From Myxocyprinus asiaticus (Eukaryota; Chordata; Actinopteri; Cypriniformes; Catostomidae): a stretch of DNA of 64,000 nucleotides. A model generated the notes under the pieces. That model saw only the letters and a program-made list of their open reading frames with translations, was not told the origin of the DNA and did not search any database. The stretch covers positions 12,240,001 through 12,304,000 of the forward strand of contig NC_059393.1 of the NCBI RefSeq assembly GCF_019703515.2, read 5' to 3'. A program made the position numbers and the translations under genes. Shown here piece by piece: positions 36,759 to 48,895 of the stretch (its first letter is position 1; every line of letters starts with the position of its first letter).

Positions 36759-37686
36759 GGGGTGGGTAAAAATATTGATATTCTGATGTATTGCGATCTT
36801 CATTTGAACGATCTCGATATTGATTCTTAAATCCCAAGATATATCTTTTACTCTATGTGCAACCCTACAATGAGAGTAAAATCACTCACATTTGCTACCA
36901 AATTTTGTGCTATGCGATTAAAAATGTATGTATTTGGCAACAAGCAGGTAAATGTTTATATTTCACTCACCAGTGATTGTGTAATATGGTGAAGTGTTCA
37001 GCAGTGAGATCCTTCCACTGTGTGTTGAGAGTAAAAGTTGGTTTGTGTAATGTTTTTCCTAAGACGAGATCCACGTAACCCATTTGTCATTGAATAATGT
37101 CTCTTTTAATACCCTTACTGTTCTCTACAGTCAGTTGAACAACAAAAACAACAAAAAATAAACATTTAATCCTAATCATGCATAGCGCAGATGAGATAAA
37201 GCCATTGGAATCTCTCTCGTTAACATAAGTTTACTTACAGATGCTCTTTACAGAACAGCTGGTTTTCTTAAAGAGACAGTTCCGTTTTTTTAGTATGTGC
37301 TCAACAAATCAATGTAAATACTTGTGAATATTACAAATTATGCAATGAATCAAGAAACACGTAACAAAATAAATATATTCAATATAATATCATAATTGTT
37401 TTTTATAGAATACATGGATTTATTCATTTTTTAAAAAGCTAAAATGTGACCAAAATGAGGAAAAGCTAATGAAGTAAATAATTAGTAAAATGAATTTAGA
37501 ACGTCCCCAGTATAATTAACAGCATTAGCTGGGAGAGAATTCCTTTCAGATGTAAGCAAAATATATTATTAATGAAATATACACTTATGAATCTATATCA
37601 AATCAAAATTGGCATTGAATTGAATCAAGAGCTTGTGAATCAGAGTCAAATCAAATAAGGAAATCTGTATCAATACCTGCCTTAGT
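36759..37686. mobile_element. hAT-like element A, copy 2
   Basis: The left end is taggggtgggtaaaaatatt and the right end tgtatcaatacctgcctta (reverse complement taaggcaggtattgatac). The flanks actatgag and gtaatgag match at 5 of 8, and both fit the interrupted 79-bp unit. It is more complete than copy 1 at 13038 and supplies the reference for that split copy. Confidence 0.7.
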
Positions 37687-37829
37687 AATGAGCAGGTTGT
37701 TTTAATACAACAGTGAGAAACATAAAGAGCTGCTAGTGTAGTCTGATTCCCGAATGAAGGATTTTTTTATTTTTTTTAAATCTACAGTGCAAAACATACA
37801 GCCTGATTAGTGTAGTACGGTTCCCTGAA

Positions 37830-39156
37830 CAGAATCAGAATGAGCTTTATTGCCAAGTATGCTTACACATACAAGGAATTTGTCTTGGTGACAGGAGATT
37901 CCAGTGTACAACAATATAAAAACAGCAGCAAGACATAGATAATAATAAAAAAGAAAACTAATTATACACATACGTACAGACACACACATACATACACACA
38001 TACACATGGGTAGTGCAAATCTAATACAATCTGTTTTGTACAGTGCAAATACAAATCTGTTATGTACAGTGCAAATGTTTTTTTTTTTTGTTTTTTTTTT
38101 TTTTTTCCCCCAGAGGAATGAAATGGCATAAGGGGTTGGATGTGTTGGATAAATATAAAAAGACTAAACTGTGTATTGCACGTAGTTATTGCTCAACGGG
38201 GCAATTTAACTGTTCATGAGATGAATAACCTGAGGGGAACAAAACTGTTCCTGTGCCTGACGGTTCTGGTGCTCAGAGCTCTGAAGCGTTGGCCAGAAGG
38301 CAAAAGTTCTAAAAGGTAGTGGGCAGGGTGAGTGGGGTCCAGAGTGATTTTTCCAGCCTTTTTCCTCACTCTGGAAGTGTATAGTTCTTGAAGGGTGGGC
38401 AAGGGGCAGCCAGTAATCCTCTCAGCAGTCCGAACTGTCCTTTGTAGTCTTCTGATGTCTGATTTCGTAGCTGAACCGAACCAGACAGTTATTGAAGTGC
38501 AGAGGACAGACTCAATGACTGCTGAGTAGAACTGTATCAGCAGCTCCTGTGGCAGGTTGAATTTCCTCAGCTGGTGAAGGAAGTACAACCTCTGCTGGGC
38601 CTTTTTCACAATGGAGTCAATGTGGGTCTCCCACTTCAGGTCCTGTAAGATGGTAGTGCCCAGGAACCTGAATGACTCCACTGCTGCCACAGTGCTGTTT
38701 ACAATGGTGAGGGGGTCAGTGTTGGGGTGTTTCTCCTAAAGTCCACAATGATCTCCAACGTTTTGAGTGTGTTCAGCTCAAGGTTATTTGTGTGGGTGAG
38801 GAGTTGTAGTTCGTCCGTTTTGTTAGGAAGAGAGCGGAGATTCGCTAAGTGAATACTCGGCAGCGCTGTTCGAAATTCGTGCCAACGGAGTTTGACCAGC
38901 GCACCAGCTCGTCTCCCTTGCCTGCGTCTCTTGAACAGCAGAGCTGCGGCTCCAACTAAAATGTCTAGCAAAATGTCTGAATATTCGAAAACCGGGAAAA
39001 GATTGTCTGGTATATGCTGTCGAATGTTCAGCAGTTCGTCTCTGTTAAAACTGACTGGAAAAAGATTACTAAACACAGGACAAACAAACAAAAACAACAA
39101 AAGAACTGAGGAGCTCCACACCGAGGCAGCCATCTGCAGCGCCATCATGATGTATT
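37830..39156 (-). mobile_element. CR1/Rex1/L2-group LINE, internally deleted copy
   Basis: It reads on the minus strand. The 5' part (frame 38699-39148) begins MMALQMAASVWSSS, with an Arg-rich segment (FKRRRQGRRAGALVKLR) and ALPSIHLANLRSLPNKTDEL, which is how the endonuclease region of this LINE group begins. Near 38780 it jumps directly to the end of the reverse transcriptase. The catalytic endonuclease and polymerase core, including the YADD-type box, is therefore missing. The 3' UTR ends in gagctttattgccaagt-type sequence. It sits inside a 79-bp unit of family H. Confidence 0.8.
38214..38690 (-). pseudogene. LINE reverse transcriptase C-terminal region
   Basis: The frame of 158 residues contains FRFLGTTILQDLKWETHID, KKAQQRLYFLHQLRKF, VWFGSATKSDIRRLQR and ERITGCPLPTLQELY, the conserved thumb and C-terminal tail of CR1/L2-group elements, and ends NSFVPLRLFIS. 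It is out of frame by one base with the upstream segment (frame 38699-39148). It lacks all catalytic residues. Confidence 0.85.
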
Positions 39157-39562
39157 ACTCTTAAAAGTCGTTTTTTTCTCAACACGACCAGTGTATTACA
39201 GTTCCTAAATGTTTGACTTTAGTGAGCCTGTGCTTTTGAATCTACAGCACAAAACATACAGTGCGACCAATGCAGTTTGCAAAAGAATGACTGTCATGAG
39301 TCAGTTCTTTTAAACTGACAGCGTGAAACAAAGAGCTACCAGTTTAGTGTGATTCCAGAATGAATGACTCAGTGAGTCGGTTCTTTTAAATCTACAGAGT
39401 GAAACAAACAGCACGACCAGTGTGGCACAGTTCCTGAATGAATGACTCTTATAAGCCGGTTCTTTCTAAACATACAGCATGACAAGTGTAGCCAGATTCC
39501 TACACAATTTACCCTTAAGAGCCAGTTCTTTTTAGTAAAATTAAAACCATAGAGTGACCAGT

Positions 39563-39970
39563 CAAAGTCTTTCTAGCAAGTCGGCCATCTTTGGAATGCT
39601 CTTGGGAGGCTATTTCCAGTCATGCCGGTGTAGCTCCTATCTACTTGAATGGGAGGAGACCGAAATCTCAAAACCGGTTGGTCAAGATTACGATCAAAGA
39701 ACATATTTCAAATCGGCAATAAAATGTGCTAATATTGGAATCATAAATTGTGCTTCTTTTCCTCAGGTTACGCTAAAACTCACAATTTTCCCGGCTTGTA
39801 TAGCTGATGCGCATGCACGTTAGCGAGTTGATTGACAGGCAATGTCTGTATCTAAAAGGTTCTTTTAACTGTAAGGTGGGACTTCCTTTCTACATCCGTT
39901 GACTGTTGGGTATTCCAGTATCTCCCATTCATTAAAATAGAAGTGGCCTGTCTCTCCTAAATTTTCTCTG
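39563..39970. mobile_element. Element C, copy 2 (uninterrupted, opposite orientation)
   Basis: This is the reverse complement of the host sequence around the LINE at 14-20 kb. Shared phrases include ctacatccgttgactgttgg and gaccgaaatctcaaaaccgg. The flank gaccagt occurs at 39556-39562 and 39971-39977, inside a 79-bp unit. Across the point where the LINE sits in copy 1, this copy reads without a break (about 39926-39950). Confidence 0.82.
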
Positions 39971-40020
39971 GACCAGTGTAGTGTGGTTCCCAACAAATGA
40001 CACTCATGAGTTTTAGTTTT

Positions 40021-40925
40021 AGTGATGTGCAATATTTCTCTTTTTTCATGTCCAACTCGCAATCAAATAAGTAACTGTTACTGTGTTAGGTAATGCTCTG
40101 AGACTTCAATCAGGCGGTGCAGTTGCTGACTGGTTGTTCATATGACAATGTGTAGTTAAAACAGAGGTTTGTTGTAACCACTGAAATTGTTGTAATTTTT
40201 CAAATTCAGTGTTGTCATTTTTATTTCATATATAGTTAATAGTTAAGATCAATTATTGAATTACATCCTACTCACTCCAGAATGTGGTCTCAAGACTCTT
40301 ACGACTATACAGCAAAACTTCAGCTTACATTGTTAGGCAGCTCCTGGGCCTCCATTTCAAGTAGGTTGCCTACTGTCATCATTGCACATAATGGCCCTTT
40401 TGTCATGCAAAGCTATGTATACCTACATTAGTTTGCTGCGGCCCCTTTTCAGTATGTTAATTTTTACAAGCGACGCAGCTGTAGAACCACGTTACTCGTA
40501 GACGCCATAAATAGCCGGTGGAAACAGCGCAAATGAATGTTTCTCTAGACAGTTGGGTGTTGTTGATGGAGGAGTGTGGTCTGGGCGTGTGTGTATATAG
40601 TGTGTATATGTTTTGTCTCAAGAAGGTGCAGCTCTTGTAATGATTCTACCCTATTGTTTTGGTGCTGATGTCATGTGGCGTCTCTTTAATTGATTCTGTT
40701 AATGAGGGTGTTGAGAGAGGGTTGGGTGAGCTGTGGATGGGAAGTGTAAATGCCCTAAAGTCATTTTGACATGGAATAGGTCAGTCAAGGAAGCCTTGCT
40801 GCCAGCCTCAATCTGAACTGTTTAAAACTTAAGTGGAACTAACCGCCAATGAGGGCAAGCCATCCCATGACACCATTGTCCAATGACTTTGTACATCCTT
40901 CTGCATTCTACTCGATTTTATATTA
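40021..40925 (+). other. Intron 1 segment, no gene seen
   Basis: No transposon end is recognised between the end of the 79-bp units and the hAT-like end at 40926. The sequence is mostly unique. Confidence 0.35.
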
Positions 40926-41034
40926 GGGCTGTCAATCGATAAACATTTTAATATTGTTAATTAAATGAGATGTCGATTAATTAATCACAATTAATCACTT
41001 ATAACAATGTTTGCTGAGAAAGGCCCCCCAAGTA
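40926..41034 (+). mobile_element. Left end of a hAT-like element (TAGGGCTGTCAATCGA type)
   Basis: The terminus tagggctgtcaatcgataaa is followed by TTAATTAAT-rich subterminal sequence. The same left end occurs at 62499. No right end was found here, so it is a fragment. Confidence 0.65.
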
Positions 41035-41342
41035 CTCTCCTGTGAATTCAGGTGTACTGTAATTCAACTCCATTGGTGAAGCAGACTCCCTCTCTGTCTT
41101 CAAAAAATGACTAAAGACTCAGCTTTTTCATGAGCACTTGACCACACACTCACATATCTAAAATCTTGTTGCACTCTAATCTCTTGTCTTGGCTAGTACT
41201 TTTCTAATGCATTTGAAACTTTGTAATGCAGCACTTTTTGTGTTACGGTCTCCTTAAGATGAATCGCTTGTGTTGTATTTTTCCTCAGTTTGTAAATCGC
41301 TTTGGATAAATGCGTCTGCTTAATGAATAAATGTAATTGTAA
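41035..41342 (+). mobile_element. L2-like LINE, 3' fragment
   Basis: The fragment carries degenerate coding sequence for the reverse transcriptase tail (near 41084-41140, ctgtcttcaaaaaatgact then gactcagctttttcatgagc). It ends tgtaaatcgctttggataaa, then tgcgtctgcttaatgaataa, atgtaattgtaa. This 3' end is what the family-2 SINEs share. Confidence 0.65.
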
Positions 41343-41947
41343 GGAAAGAAGCCCAAGTTCGTATGTTATGGATGAAAATAAAATTGACCCTATTTTCCTA
41401 ATACGAATACCTGGTCTTATTGTGAATAATATTTTATCGTGCACATTATTCCAAATGAAAATATGTATACAAATTCATAATCTTCACAATGCAATAATTT
41501 GCTCTGCCTTTAAAACAATTTAGCTGTTTCGGCTAGCACGAGGGCATACTTCACTTTTCTGATTGCTGTTCCGTGTCCGTTTTTTTTTTTTTTTTTTTTT
41601 TTTTAAATGTCACCTGAGTATCTGGACAAACTGACAGCTAGAATGTCAAGGACCTGCAAAGCTGTCATTGCTGTATGTGGAGGATTTTTTGATGAGAACA
41701 CTTTGAAGTAGTTTAAGAAGTTCTGAACATTTTTTTTCAAATTGTAATAGTAATATTTCACGTTATTAATATCCTGAATATACATTGTGATCAGCTGAAT
41801 GCCACTTAAACATTTCTTTCCATAAGAGCAAAATCGGTACATTATTCCAAACTTTTGGATGCCTGTGTGTGTGTATGCATGTATGCATGTATGCATGTAT
41901 GCATGTATGCATGTATGTATGTATGTATGTATGTATGTATGTATGTA

Positions 41948-41984
<37 letters not shown>

Positions 41985-43059
41985 TATAAAAATATTGTGA
42001 ACATATTGTGAAAAATATTGTGACTGGTAGGGAATGCATGGATGAAGAAGGTTAGTTTCCAAAGAGATGTTACCCTTCACAACTGTTGAAAAGCCATATT
42101 TCAAAAAGTTGAACACCACAATTTTAATTGTGCTTATTTTTTTTCCAGTTTTTAGTTCAAATAAAAAATAAAGTTCAGAGTTTGAAATCAAGCTGCGTTG
42201 CGTTATTATGTAGGCTATTGCTTAACGAAAATTACCCCATAGTACCACCTAGCGTCCAACCAGCAGTAATACTGGTGTTAGTCGGTTTGAACTTGAACAC
42301 CGCACCAGTGTGAAAATTATGATACCGTTGCAAGTCTAGTGAGCAGCCATATTAAAAATGTTGTCTTGGAACTTCCGGTCTTGCGGTTGCTATTTAGATA
42401 TCTATGGTGTTGATGTCAAAGTGTAATTAGCTAGCAAAATGAACTTACAGGTTATAGAATTGCCAAAAGTTATCATGAGTATTTTAAAGTTCTCAAGGGA
42501 TGTCATAAAAACTGAAAGTAGAGGGTAGAGATTTTAAAACAAGAGTAATTCATTCATAAATCCATTAGATCCTCTAGCTCTCACGCTGTGGAGGTACTGA
42601 TCTGCCTCTGTGCTCATGAATCTACAAGAGGCAACACAGAGTCATTAAAAGTATATCTGAAATACACCTCTGGCCATCTTCTCATATCATTCACCCATTA
42701 TAGTCAAGGTGAGCAGATTTTTTTGAGTATTAAACGGGACGGGGTGCCACTATAAATATACACATGTACATGTGAAAGTCTACATTTTGATTTATATTCT
42801 GTTTACAACTATTTTAATCACATTTAAACCTTTTAAATATGTGGGGTGACAAATTAATTTTAAAAAGACAAATGTAATTTCCTTTGTCATGAAATTGCAT
42901 GTAAAATAATACGAGCTGTCACGGTTTTCGAAATTTCATTTCAACTACACATTTTAACACGTATTATTTAGCAGTTAAAACCTAATAATTAAGCAGAATT
43001 ACACATATGAGCATTACACTGCATGAGTGTCGGGAAAAACGAACATTCACAGTGACAGC
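41343..43059 (+). repeat. Intron 1 segment with T run and TGTA/ATT microsatellite
   Basis: A T run spans 41580-41604. A compound tract of TGCA/TGTA tetramers runs from 41867 to 41948 and continues as (ATT)n to about 41985. The 141-residue minus-strand frame across it (poly-Asn, then Ile/His/Thr repeats) is a product of the tract. Otherwise no gene is seen. Confidence 0.7.
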
Positions 43060-43880
43060 AAAACGCCTCACTAGCATTTTCCAACCTGCTCTCATAGTGA
43101 AAACGTGACTCTATATACATTTTTGCAGAACTTGTTATACGTGTCTCCAGGTACAATTCCCTGCAGTTTCAAGGTGAAATCAACACTAGAGGCGCTACAA
43201 CAACTGTGTTTTATTCACTTTCACTCAAATCATGACTTTAATGGCTGATAATGACTTTATAAATGCGTATTTTTCTCTCGTATTTTTCTCAGAACCTGCT
43301 ATATTACGATATCGACACAATTTTACTCTAACACATCTTTTGAAAAACGATACATTTTAATGCTTTTATTACAGACACCTTCATATTTATTACATATACA
43401 CTTATTCTAACATGGATAGCTTACACGGTAGCTCACCTGATAGGATGTTGGACTTAGAGTTGGAGGGCCGCGGTTCAAGTCCTGCCATTATCTCAAGCTG
43501 ACACGTGACATTACGAGTCATAGAAGTGGCAGGAAATGATGTAGTTGCTTCAGAAAATGTGATTTTTCATTTCGCTTCTGCATTTTAAAACACTTATGGT
43601 TAGATTTAGGCATTGATGATGTAAGGATGTCTTTTTTAACATTTCATTTATATTTTAAAACACTATTGGTTAGGTTCAGGCAAAAGTTTTAGGTTAGGGA
43701 GGGATGTTTTAAAAATTTTTTACATCTAAAATTCACCTTAAAACCGCATCTGAATACGGCACCATTTTACTCTCTTTTGGCGCCCCCAGCTGGACATTTC
43801 ACTGGAAAACTGCAGCCAAACATGATATACAGCACGTAAATTTTGAAATACAAAAAATGTTGTCAAGTTCACGTAAATTT
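43060..43880. mobile_element. Degenerate inverted-repeat element with a tRNA-like SINE head
   Basis: The left arm (cctgcagtttcaaggtgaaa then tagaggcgc) and the right arm (reverse complement ggctgcagttttccagtgaa then gggggcgcc) are imperfect inverted repeats. Between them, 43424-43485 is tRNA-like, with an A-box region (ggtagctcacctgatagg) and a B box (gcggttcaagtcctg). It cannot fold as a good T stem, so it is a SINE head rather than a tRNA gene. Ends are approximate. Confidence 0.5.
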
Positions 43881-44533
43881 CATATTTGAAATTTCAGTTG
43901 CATATTTGGCCTTTATTTTTTTTAATCCCTCCAACCACCTGTCATATTGAGACCACTTTTCACAATCCAGTCAATTCCCAATGGATTGAATCAAGTCCCA
44001 TCCTAATTATTATTATTTTTGTTGAATATCCTGTTTCACTTGGAAATACGTCATTTATGGTCATAAAATGAGTTGTGAACGCTGTTGCATGTTGACTTAA
44101 AAGCTCAGCATCTACACCTTGTGTTTCTGCAAATAGCCATACAGGTCTGTCTCTCTGCAATTGGATTTGTCACTGTGCCTCTCATAATTGTGTAAACAAT
44201 CTTTTTTTTTCTTCATAAAACGGAGTTTTCACAAGCATGCGTTGACTGCCGTCTCAAGCTGTTAATTAATGCAGAGATTTATTCACCTCTGCTTTAGTCG
44301 CCATGTTGAAGTTTCATAAAGAAAGAACAAAGAACATGTTTCGTAAATAAGTTATTCATTAATTTATACTCTTACTCTTCTAATACTAATTACAAACTAG
44401 AAAAGCAGCTCTGTATTAATGTGTGGCTCTAACGACTACTCTATTCCCTAGAGAAAATGTGTCATGCAATCAGTTTTTGCAATTCTTAATGCGTAGACAA
44501 ATGTAACTTAACAGCAAAAATGGCAGACAAAAG
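43881..44533 (+). other. Intron 1 segment, nothing recognised
   Basis: AT-rich sequence without recognised repeat ends or coding similarity. Confidence 0.35.
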
Positions 44534-44731
44534 CAAATCTTCGAGGGCAACAAACCCTGTCCTGCGCTCACTGCCACTCAAATCCCAGACCCAGGGTTGG
44601 TGCTTAATTAGTGTTATTAACCTTCACCAAACTGGGCTGATTTTATTTTGCCATGGTGACAGCTTCAGCTCTATATCTCTGTTCACCGGCATGAGGTATT
44701 TTAATTGGCTCGAGCTCTGCGATCCACTCAG
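44534..44731 (+). repeat. 198-bp duplicated block, copy 1
   Basis: It has the same length as, and by eye about nine differences from, 49283-49480. The pair starts at caaatcttcgagggcaac and ends at gcgatccactcag. It has no tRNA-like head, A-tail or inverted termini, so it is not an obvious SINE or MITE. Confidence 0.85.
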
Positions 44732-45873
44732 CCCTGACAACGCGCGGAGACGGACGTTCACCACAGTGAGCGACATGTAAATGGCCTTTCTATGTATCCT
44801 TCAGTACAGCGAGGACACTGTAAGCTTCCCCGAGCTGCGCACCACAGTGATGTGACAACCGAGCAATCATTAACAATTTTGATGGCTGCGGCATACACAG
44901 GCCCATCTCCTGGATTGATGTGAAGAAAAGCACACAGCCATCTTTTGTATTTGCTCTCAGTCACCGTCGAGAGCTCAGGCCTAATTTGTTCCTTCTTATC
45001 GTCTTCTCTGCAAAGTCAGCAGACTTTATCATTATATCATACGTACACATACACTTCATTGTGCTTATTCATTTCTCTTTATGTTGTTGAAGGGTAGTAG
45101 ACTCTACGAAAAGAGACTAGGTGCGTTATGGCCAGTTGTTATTGAATGTCTGGTATTTTTATTTAACAGAAATGAAGGAATCTTTGGATTGCATTAATGG
45201 TTGGTTGGTATTGGTTATTTTGTAGTTGATGCTGATAGAATATCTAGAGAGCAGGGTGGTCCATGGATGAAATAATGCTGATTTATATAAAATATTTGAA
45301 TGATGGCAAATAGGATGCACGCAAAACTACTGAATTCAGAATGGCTTAATTTAATATATTTTAACACTAGCATCAGGAATCGCAATGAATGCCCCAACAG
45401 TTGTTGCCAAATAATAATAACATATCATATTTCAACAGGTCAGATATAACAAATTGGAGATTAATGTAATGCAATTTTTGCAAAATGGATGTTTACACAG
45501 ACTTTTTAGAGATTAAATGCTGTCCAATAATTGGTCCTAGTGCAGTATTTTAAATAAAAATTCTAAGCAAACAAAAAAATGTGCTAACATGTTTTATTTA
45601 TTCCCTTTTTTTTTTTTTTAAAGAAAATAAAACTCGTTAAGTGTAGACCTATCTTTAACCCTCCTATTGTCTCCTGTTGCACAGACTACAAACTGCATCA
45701 TTTTTTGTAACAAAACCAAATGTTTTGACTATGTCAAGACAGTCAAAACAAACGAAGTAAAAAGGAAAATGTATTTTTGGATATAATTAAGAGAAATATC
45801 TATTAAAAACAAATTGTTCCTTCCATTGTCTTAATGGAACAATGTTGACCCATATGGGAAAAACTTTATGGAT
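44732..45873 (+). other. Intron 1 segment with a relic of element B
   Basis: The stretch 45228-45300 resembles the left interior of element B (gagagcagggtg, then aatgctgat). A T run is at 45607-45619. The first 250 bases are GC-richer and follow the duplicated block. No gene is seen. Confidence 0.4.
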
Positions 45874-45974
45874 GATATGCATAGGGATAGAACGATGCCA
45901 TTTTTTCCTCTTCCGATACCTGAACTATCAGTATCGGCCGATACCGTTCCCGATCCGATACCAGTGTTGTTGTT

Positions 45975-46410
45975 GTTTTTTTGTTTTTTTTTTTGGATTG
46001 TCTCTCCCGATTTGGAATGCCCAATTCCCAATGTGCTTTTTTTAAGTCCTAGTGGTCGCGTAGTGATTCGCCTCAGTCTGAGTGGCGGACGACGAATACC
46101 AGTTGCCTCTGCCTGTGAGGCCATCAACCCGCGCCTTGTTGAGCACATTGCCACGGAGACATAGCTCGTGTGGAGCCTTCATGCCATCCACCGTGGCAAC
46201 CACGCTCAACTCACCACGCGCCCCACCGAGAACGAACCACATTATAGTGACCACGAGGAGGATACCCCATGTGACTCTACCCTCCCCAGCAACTGGGCCA
46301 ATTTGGTTGCTTAGGAGACCTGGCTGGAGTCACTCAGCCCACCCTGGGATTCGAACTAGCGAGCTAGCGAACTCCAGGGGTGGTAGCCAGCGTCTTTACC
46401 ACTGAGCTCT
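45975..46410 (-). mobile_element. tRNA-derived SINE, family 1, copy 4, head truncated
   Basis: It has the same body as the copies at 7.3, 23.1 and 31.1 kb, with the tail seen as T runs at 45970-45994. The A-box end stops at gagctcagtggtaaagacgc (reverse strand), so the first bases of the tRNA head are lost. The plus- and minus-strand frames of 98-107 residues here are SINE sequence, not genes. Confidence 0.85.
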
Positions 46411-47362
46411 TAATGAGTTTAGAACATCTATAATTCACTGTGTGGAACTGATTGGGAGTAGTCTTTGTGTAAAGAAACAAAAACCTCTAACAATACATTA
46501 TTTCATTATAAATTAGGGGGGAAAAAAACAATTACATAAGAGCATGTGCAAAACTTTATTGTTAACTAGTCTGTTGGATGCAGCTGCAAAAATTCCAGTA
46601 ATTCCAGTGAAAGTCTTCAGTAGAAAAGAATCCAGTTCTCTTTACACATTTTAACTTGTATATGGACTTTTAAATAGTTTCAGATCTCCCTCTCTCTCTG
46701 TTATTTATTTATTTATTTCATTTTTATTTTTATTAGTATAGCAATCCACTTTCATTGTCATTTCTAGTAATATAATAATAATAATTTTACTATATATTAG
46801 TGATACATTTTAGTTGTAATTTTTTAAGACTTTTATTTTGAAAGTCCGGCGTTGAGCGCACCAGAAAGTCTGTGTTTGAGTGTTTGTTTGTAGGCTAATT
46901 CACAGTAGTGTAATACACTCCTCATTCAACATCTGTTAAAATGCTTGTCCGGTGCCGTTCTCAATGCATGTTATAGGCAGACCGAACTATTGATCATCTA
47001 CATCTGAGATGGAGTTTGTGTGGAGCGACCACATATTGCACATCACGAGCCTCTGCGCATGTTTATGTGTGTGTGTGTCGACAGAGCGGCGCTCATTCAG
47101 TAAAGCGCGCTGCCAGAGACTACTTAGTAGGGATGGGCGATACCACTTATTTTCTTTTCAATCCGATACCAATCATTTCAAATCCAATATCGTCGATACC
47201 AATACCGATACTTCTATTAAATAGATTTTTTGTGATTTCTTGGGATAAAATGGGTCATTTAAAATATTATTTTTAGTCCTAATTCAAGTTGTTTTTTTTT
47301 TTTACATTTGTGAGCTTAAACAGAAAATTAGTAAACTTCTGTTTGTTTATCCTTACAAAAAT

Positions 47363-47540
47363 GAACCATGGTTTCACTACAGTAACTATAGTTTAACCAT
47401 GGGATTTAGTTAAACCATAGTTACCACACAATAAACCATGGTTACTACTACAGTATTACTGTAGTAAAACCATGGTTTCAGCCCCCCAAAAAACCCCATG
47501 GTTACTACAATATTACTTTAGTAAAACCATAGTTAACTAT
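47363..47540. repeat. accatggtt / taaaaccatag palindromic repeat segment
   Basis: Repeated, mutually inverted phrases (aaccatggttactac, actgtagtaaaaccatggtt) fill about 180 bp, typical of the interior of a fish MITE. Its termini and target duplication were not resolved. Confidence 0.5.
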
Positions 47541-48895
47541 TTTTTTTAATTACTTAACAACAATTACACACAATTATAAGAAATGTCACCTTTAGATATG
47601 TTGTTATTTTAGTGTGAATTTACTCCAGAAGCTGTGGTGTAGTAGTGTCTGAAGAGGTGGGCGTACTGTGAAATTATGAAAGACCCCCCATAAAAAAAAT
47701 TACAAAAAACACATGCACCCGATCTCTTAAATTCATTTACACACACATATTTATATATATATATATATATATACAGTACATATGTAAAAAGTTTAAGAAA
47801 TGTATTTATTTTTTCAACAAAAAAAAAAGATTTGTAATTATAGTCTCAAATTAACTTACAAAATGTATATCAGAGAAAGTTTCTTGCTGGCATGGTGTAC
47901 AGGACACTACTAAGAACAATGGTATGGTAACTTGATGTTAAATATGTATTTAAATTAATAGGTGTCATTAATGGTCCTTTTATTAGGCTACTATAAAAAT
48001 TGTTAATACTTTATTATTACTCAAACAAATTCATAAAACGCAATAAACTGATAAGCATTGTAGCTAATATGAGTGTAGTAATGTTCATGTTAACACGTTG
48101 TCTTTTATTACCATATATAGTACATAAGAATTGATAGTTATTTGTTTTATTTGTGTACTATTATGTGCTTTTCTGTGTATCGTGAAAGTGTTTTCCTGCT
48201 TAGAAATATAACTTGAAATGATTTGATATCACGAGGCACCACCGACAGCAGTAAAAGGCAAAAAAAGAAAAAAAAAAGCAACTAGCAGGGGTGCAATAAC
48301 ATGCAGTATTTTCACAAAGTTTAATTGCATAAGTTAAATTTAAATGTATATGCATATGTTTACGTTTAGCAGGGAAATAGATTTACAGTGCAAATTATGG
48401 TTACTCCTTGTGCATTAGACGCTGGAAATGTCCCCCCCTTACTGAAATGGAAAAGATGATTGGTTAGCAAACATCCAGTTAAGTCTGAAATGAACGTTCT
48501 GATTGGTGGTCTTGCTTGTGCCATCAGTTGAGCTCCCACCTCCCGCAGCTCTGTGCACTTTTAGAGAGAATCTCTGTTTACTTAAATAACCCTGACCCAC
48601 ATATATATGGGTGCTGTGCATGCTGACTGTATATTAAACGCAGCCTTTTCCAATTCACAAAGCATTTGGATGACTGTAAGAGCCTGAATAAAATGCACGA
48701 GTTATATGGACTACTTTAATGGTGATTTGAAGGTTATTTATGTCATTCTTTGAGCTTGACAGTAACGTCAATGACCAACATGCGGTATCGGATTTGGATC
48801 GGGCTCGTCGGACCGATACCATATCTGGGTATAAACGTCAGTATCGGTCCCGATACTGGTACAGGTATCGGATTGATGTCATTCCTAGTTATGCA

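Larger units (their letters stand above)
36497..40020. mobile_element. Second copy of hAT-like family H with 79-bp units, interrupted three times
   Basis: The left terminus tagggttgggaaccgagaac passes directly into 79-bp units (36600-36750, 37690-37830, 39160-39560, 39971-40010), read in the orientation opposite to the 49-kb array. The array is broken by element A copy 2, a CR1-like LINE and element C copy 2. No right terminus was found, so the right limit is approximate. Confidence 0.65.
45882..48887. mobile_element. hAT-like element with CGATACC motifs, hosting a SINE and other repeats
   Basis: The left end is tagggatagaacgatgcc. The right end reverse complements to taggaatgacatcaatccga. 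Both carry CAGTATCGG and CGATACC subterminal motifs. The flanks gatatgca (45874-45881) and gttatgca (48888-48895) match at 7 of 8. Inside lie a SINE, the left end of another hAT-like element (tagggatgggcgatacc, from 47130), and an accatggtt-rich palindromic segment at 47363-47540. No transposase is recognised. Confidence 0.75.

Noticed and set aside
41867..41985. Possible CRISPR-like regular repeats
   Set aside because: The period is 3-4 bp with no spacers; this is a compound microsatellite in a vertebrate genome. The 79-bp array at 49481-50475 also has no unique spacers.
41766..42191. 141-residue minus-strand frame with poly-Asn and Ile/His/Thr repeats
   Set aside because: It is the translation of the (ATT)n and TGTA microsatellite with AT-rich flanks.
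43424..43485. tRNA gene candidate with good A-box and B-box motifs
   Set aside because: The T stem does not pair around the B box, no acceptor stem closes it, and it lies inside an inverted-repeat element. It reads better as a tRNA-derived SINE head.
45831..46405. Overlapping frames of 70-107 residues on both strands
   Set aside because: They coincide with a family-1 SINE that occurs four times in the window, and similar frames appear at the other copies (for example 7346-7656).
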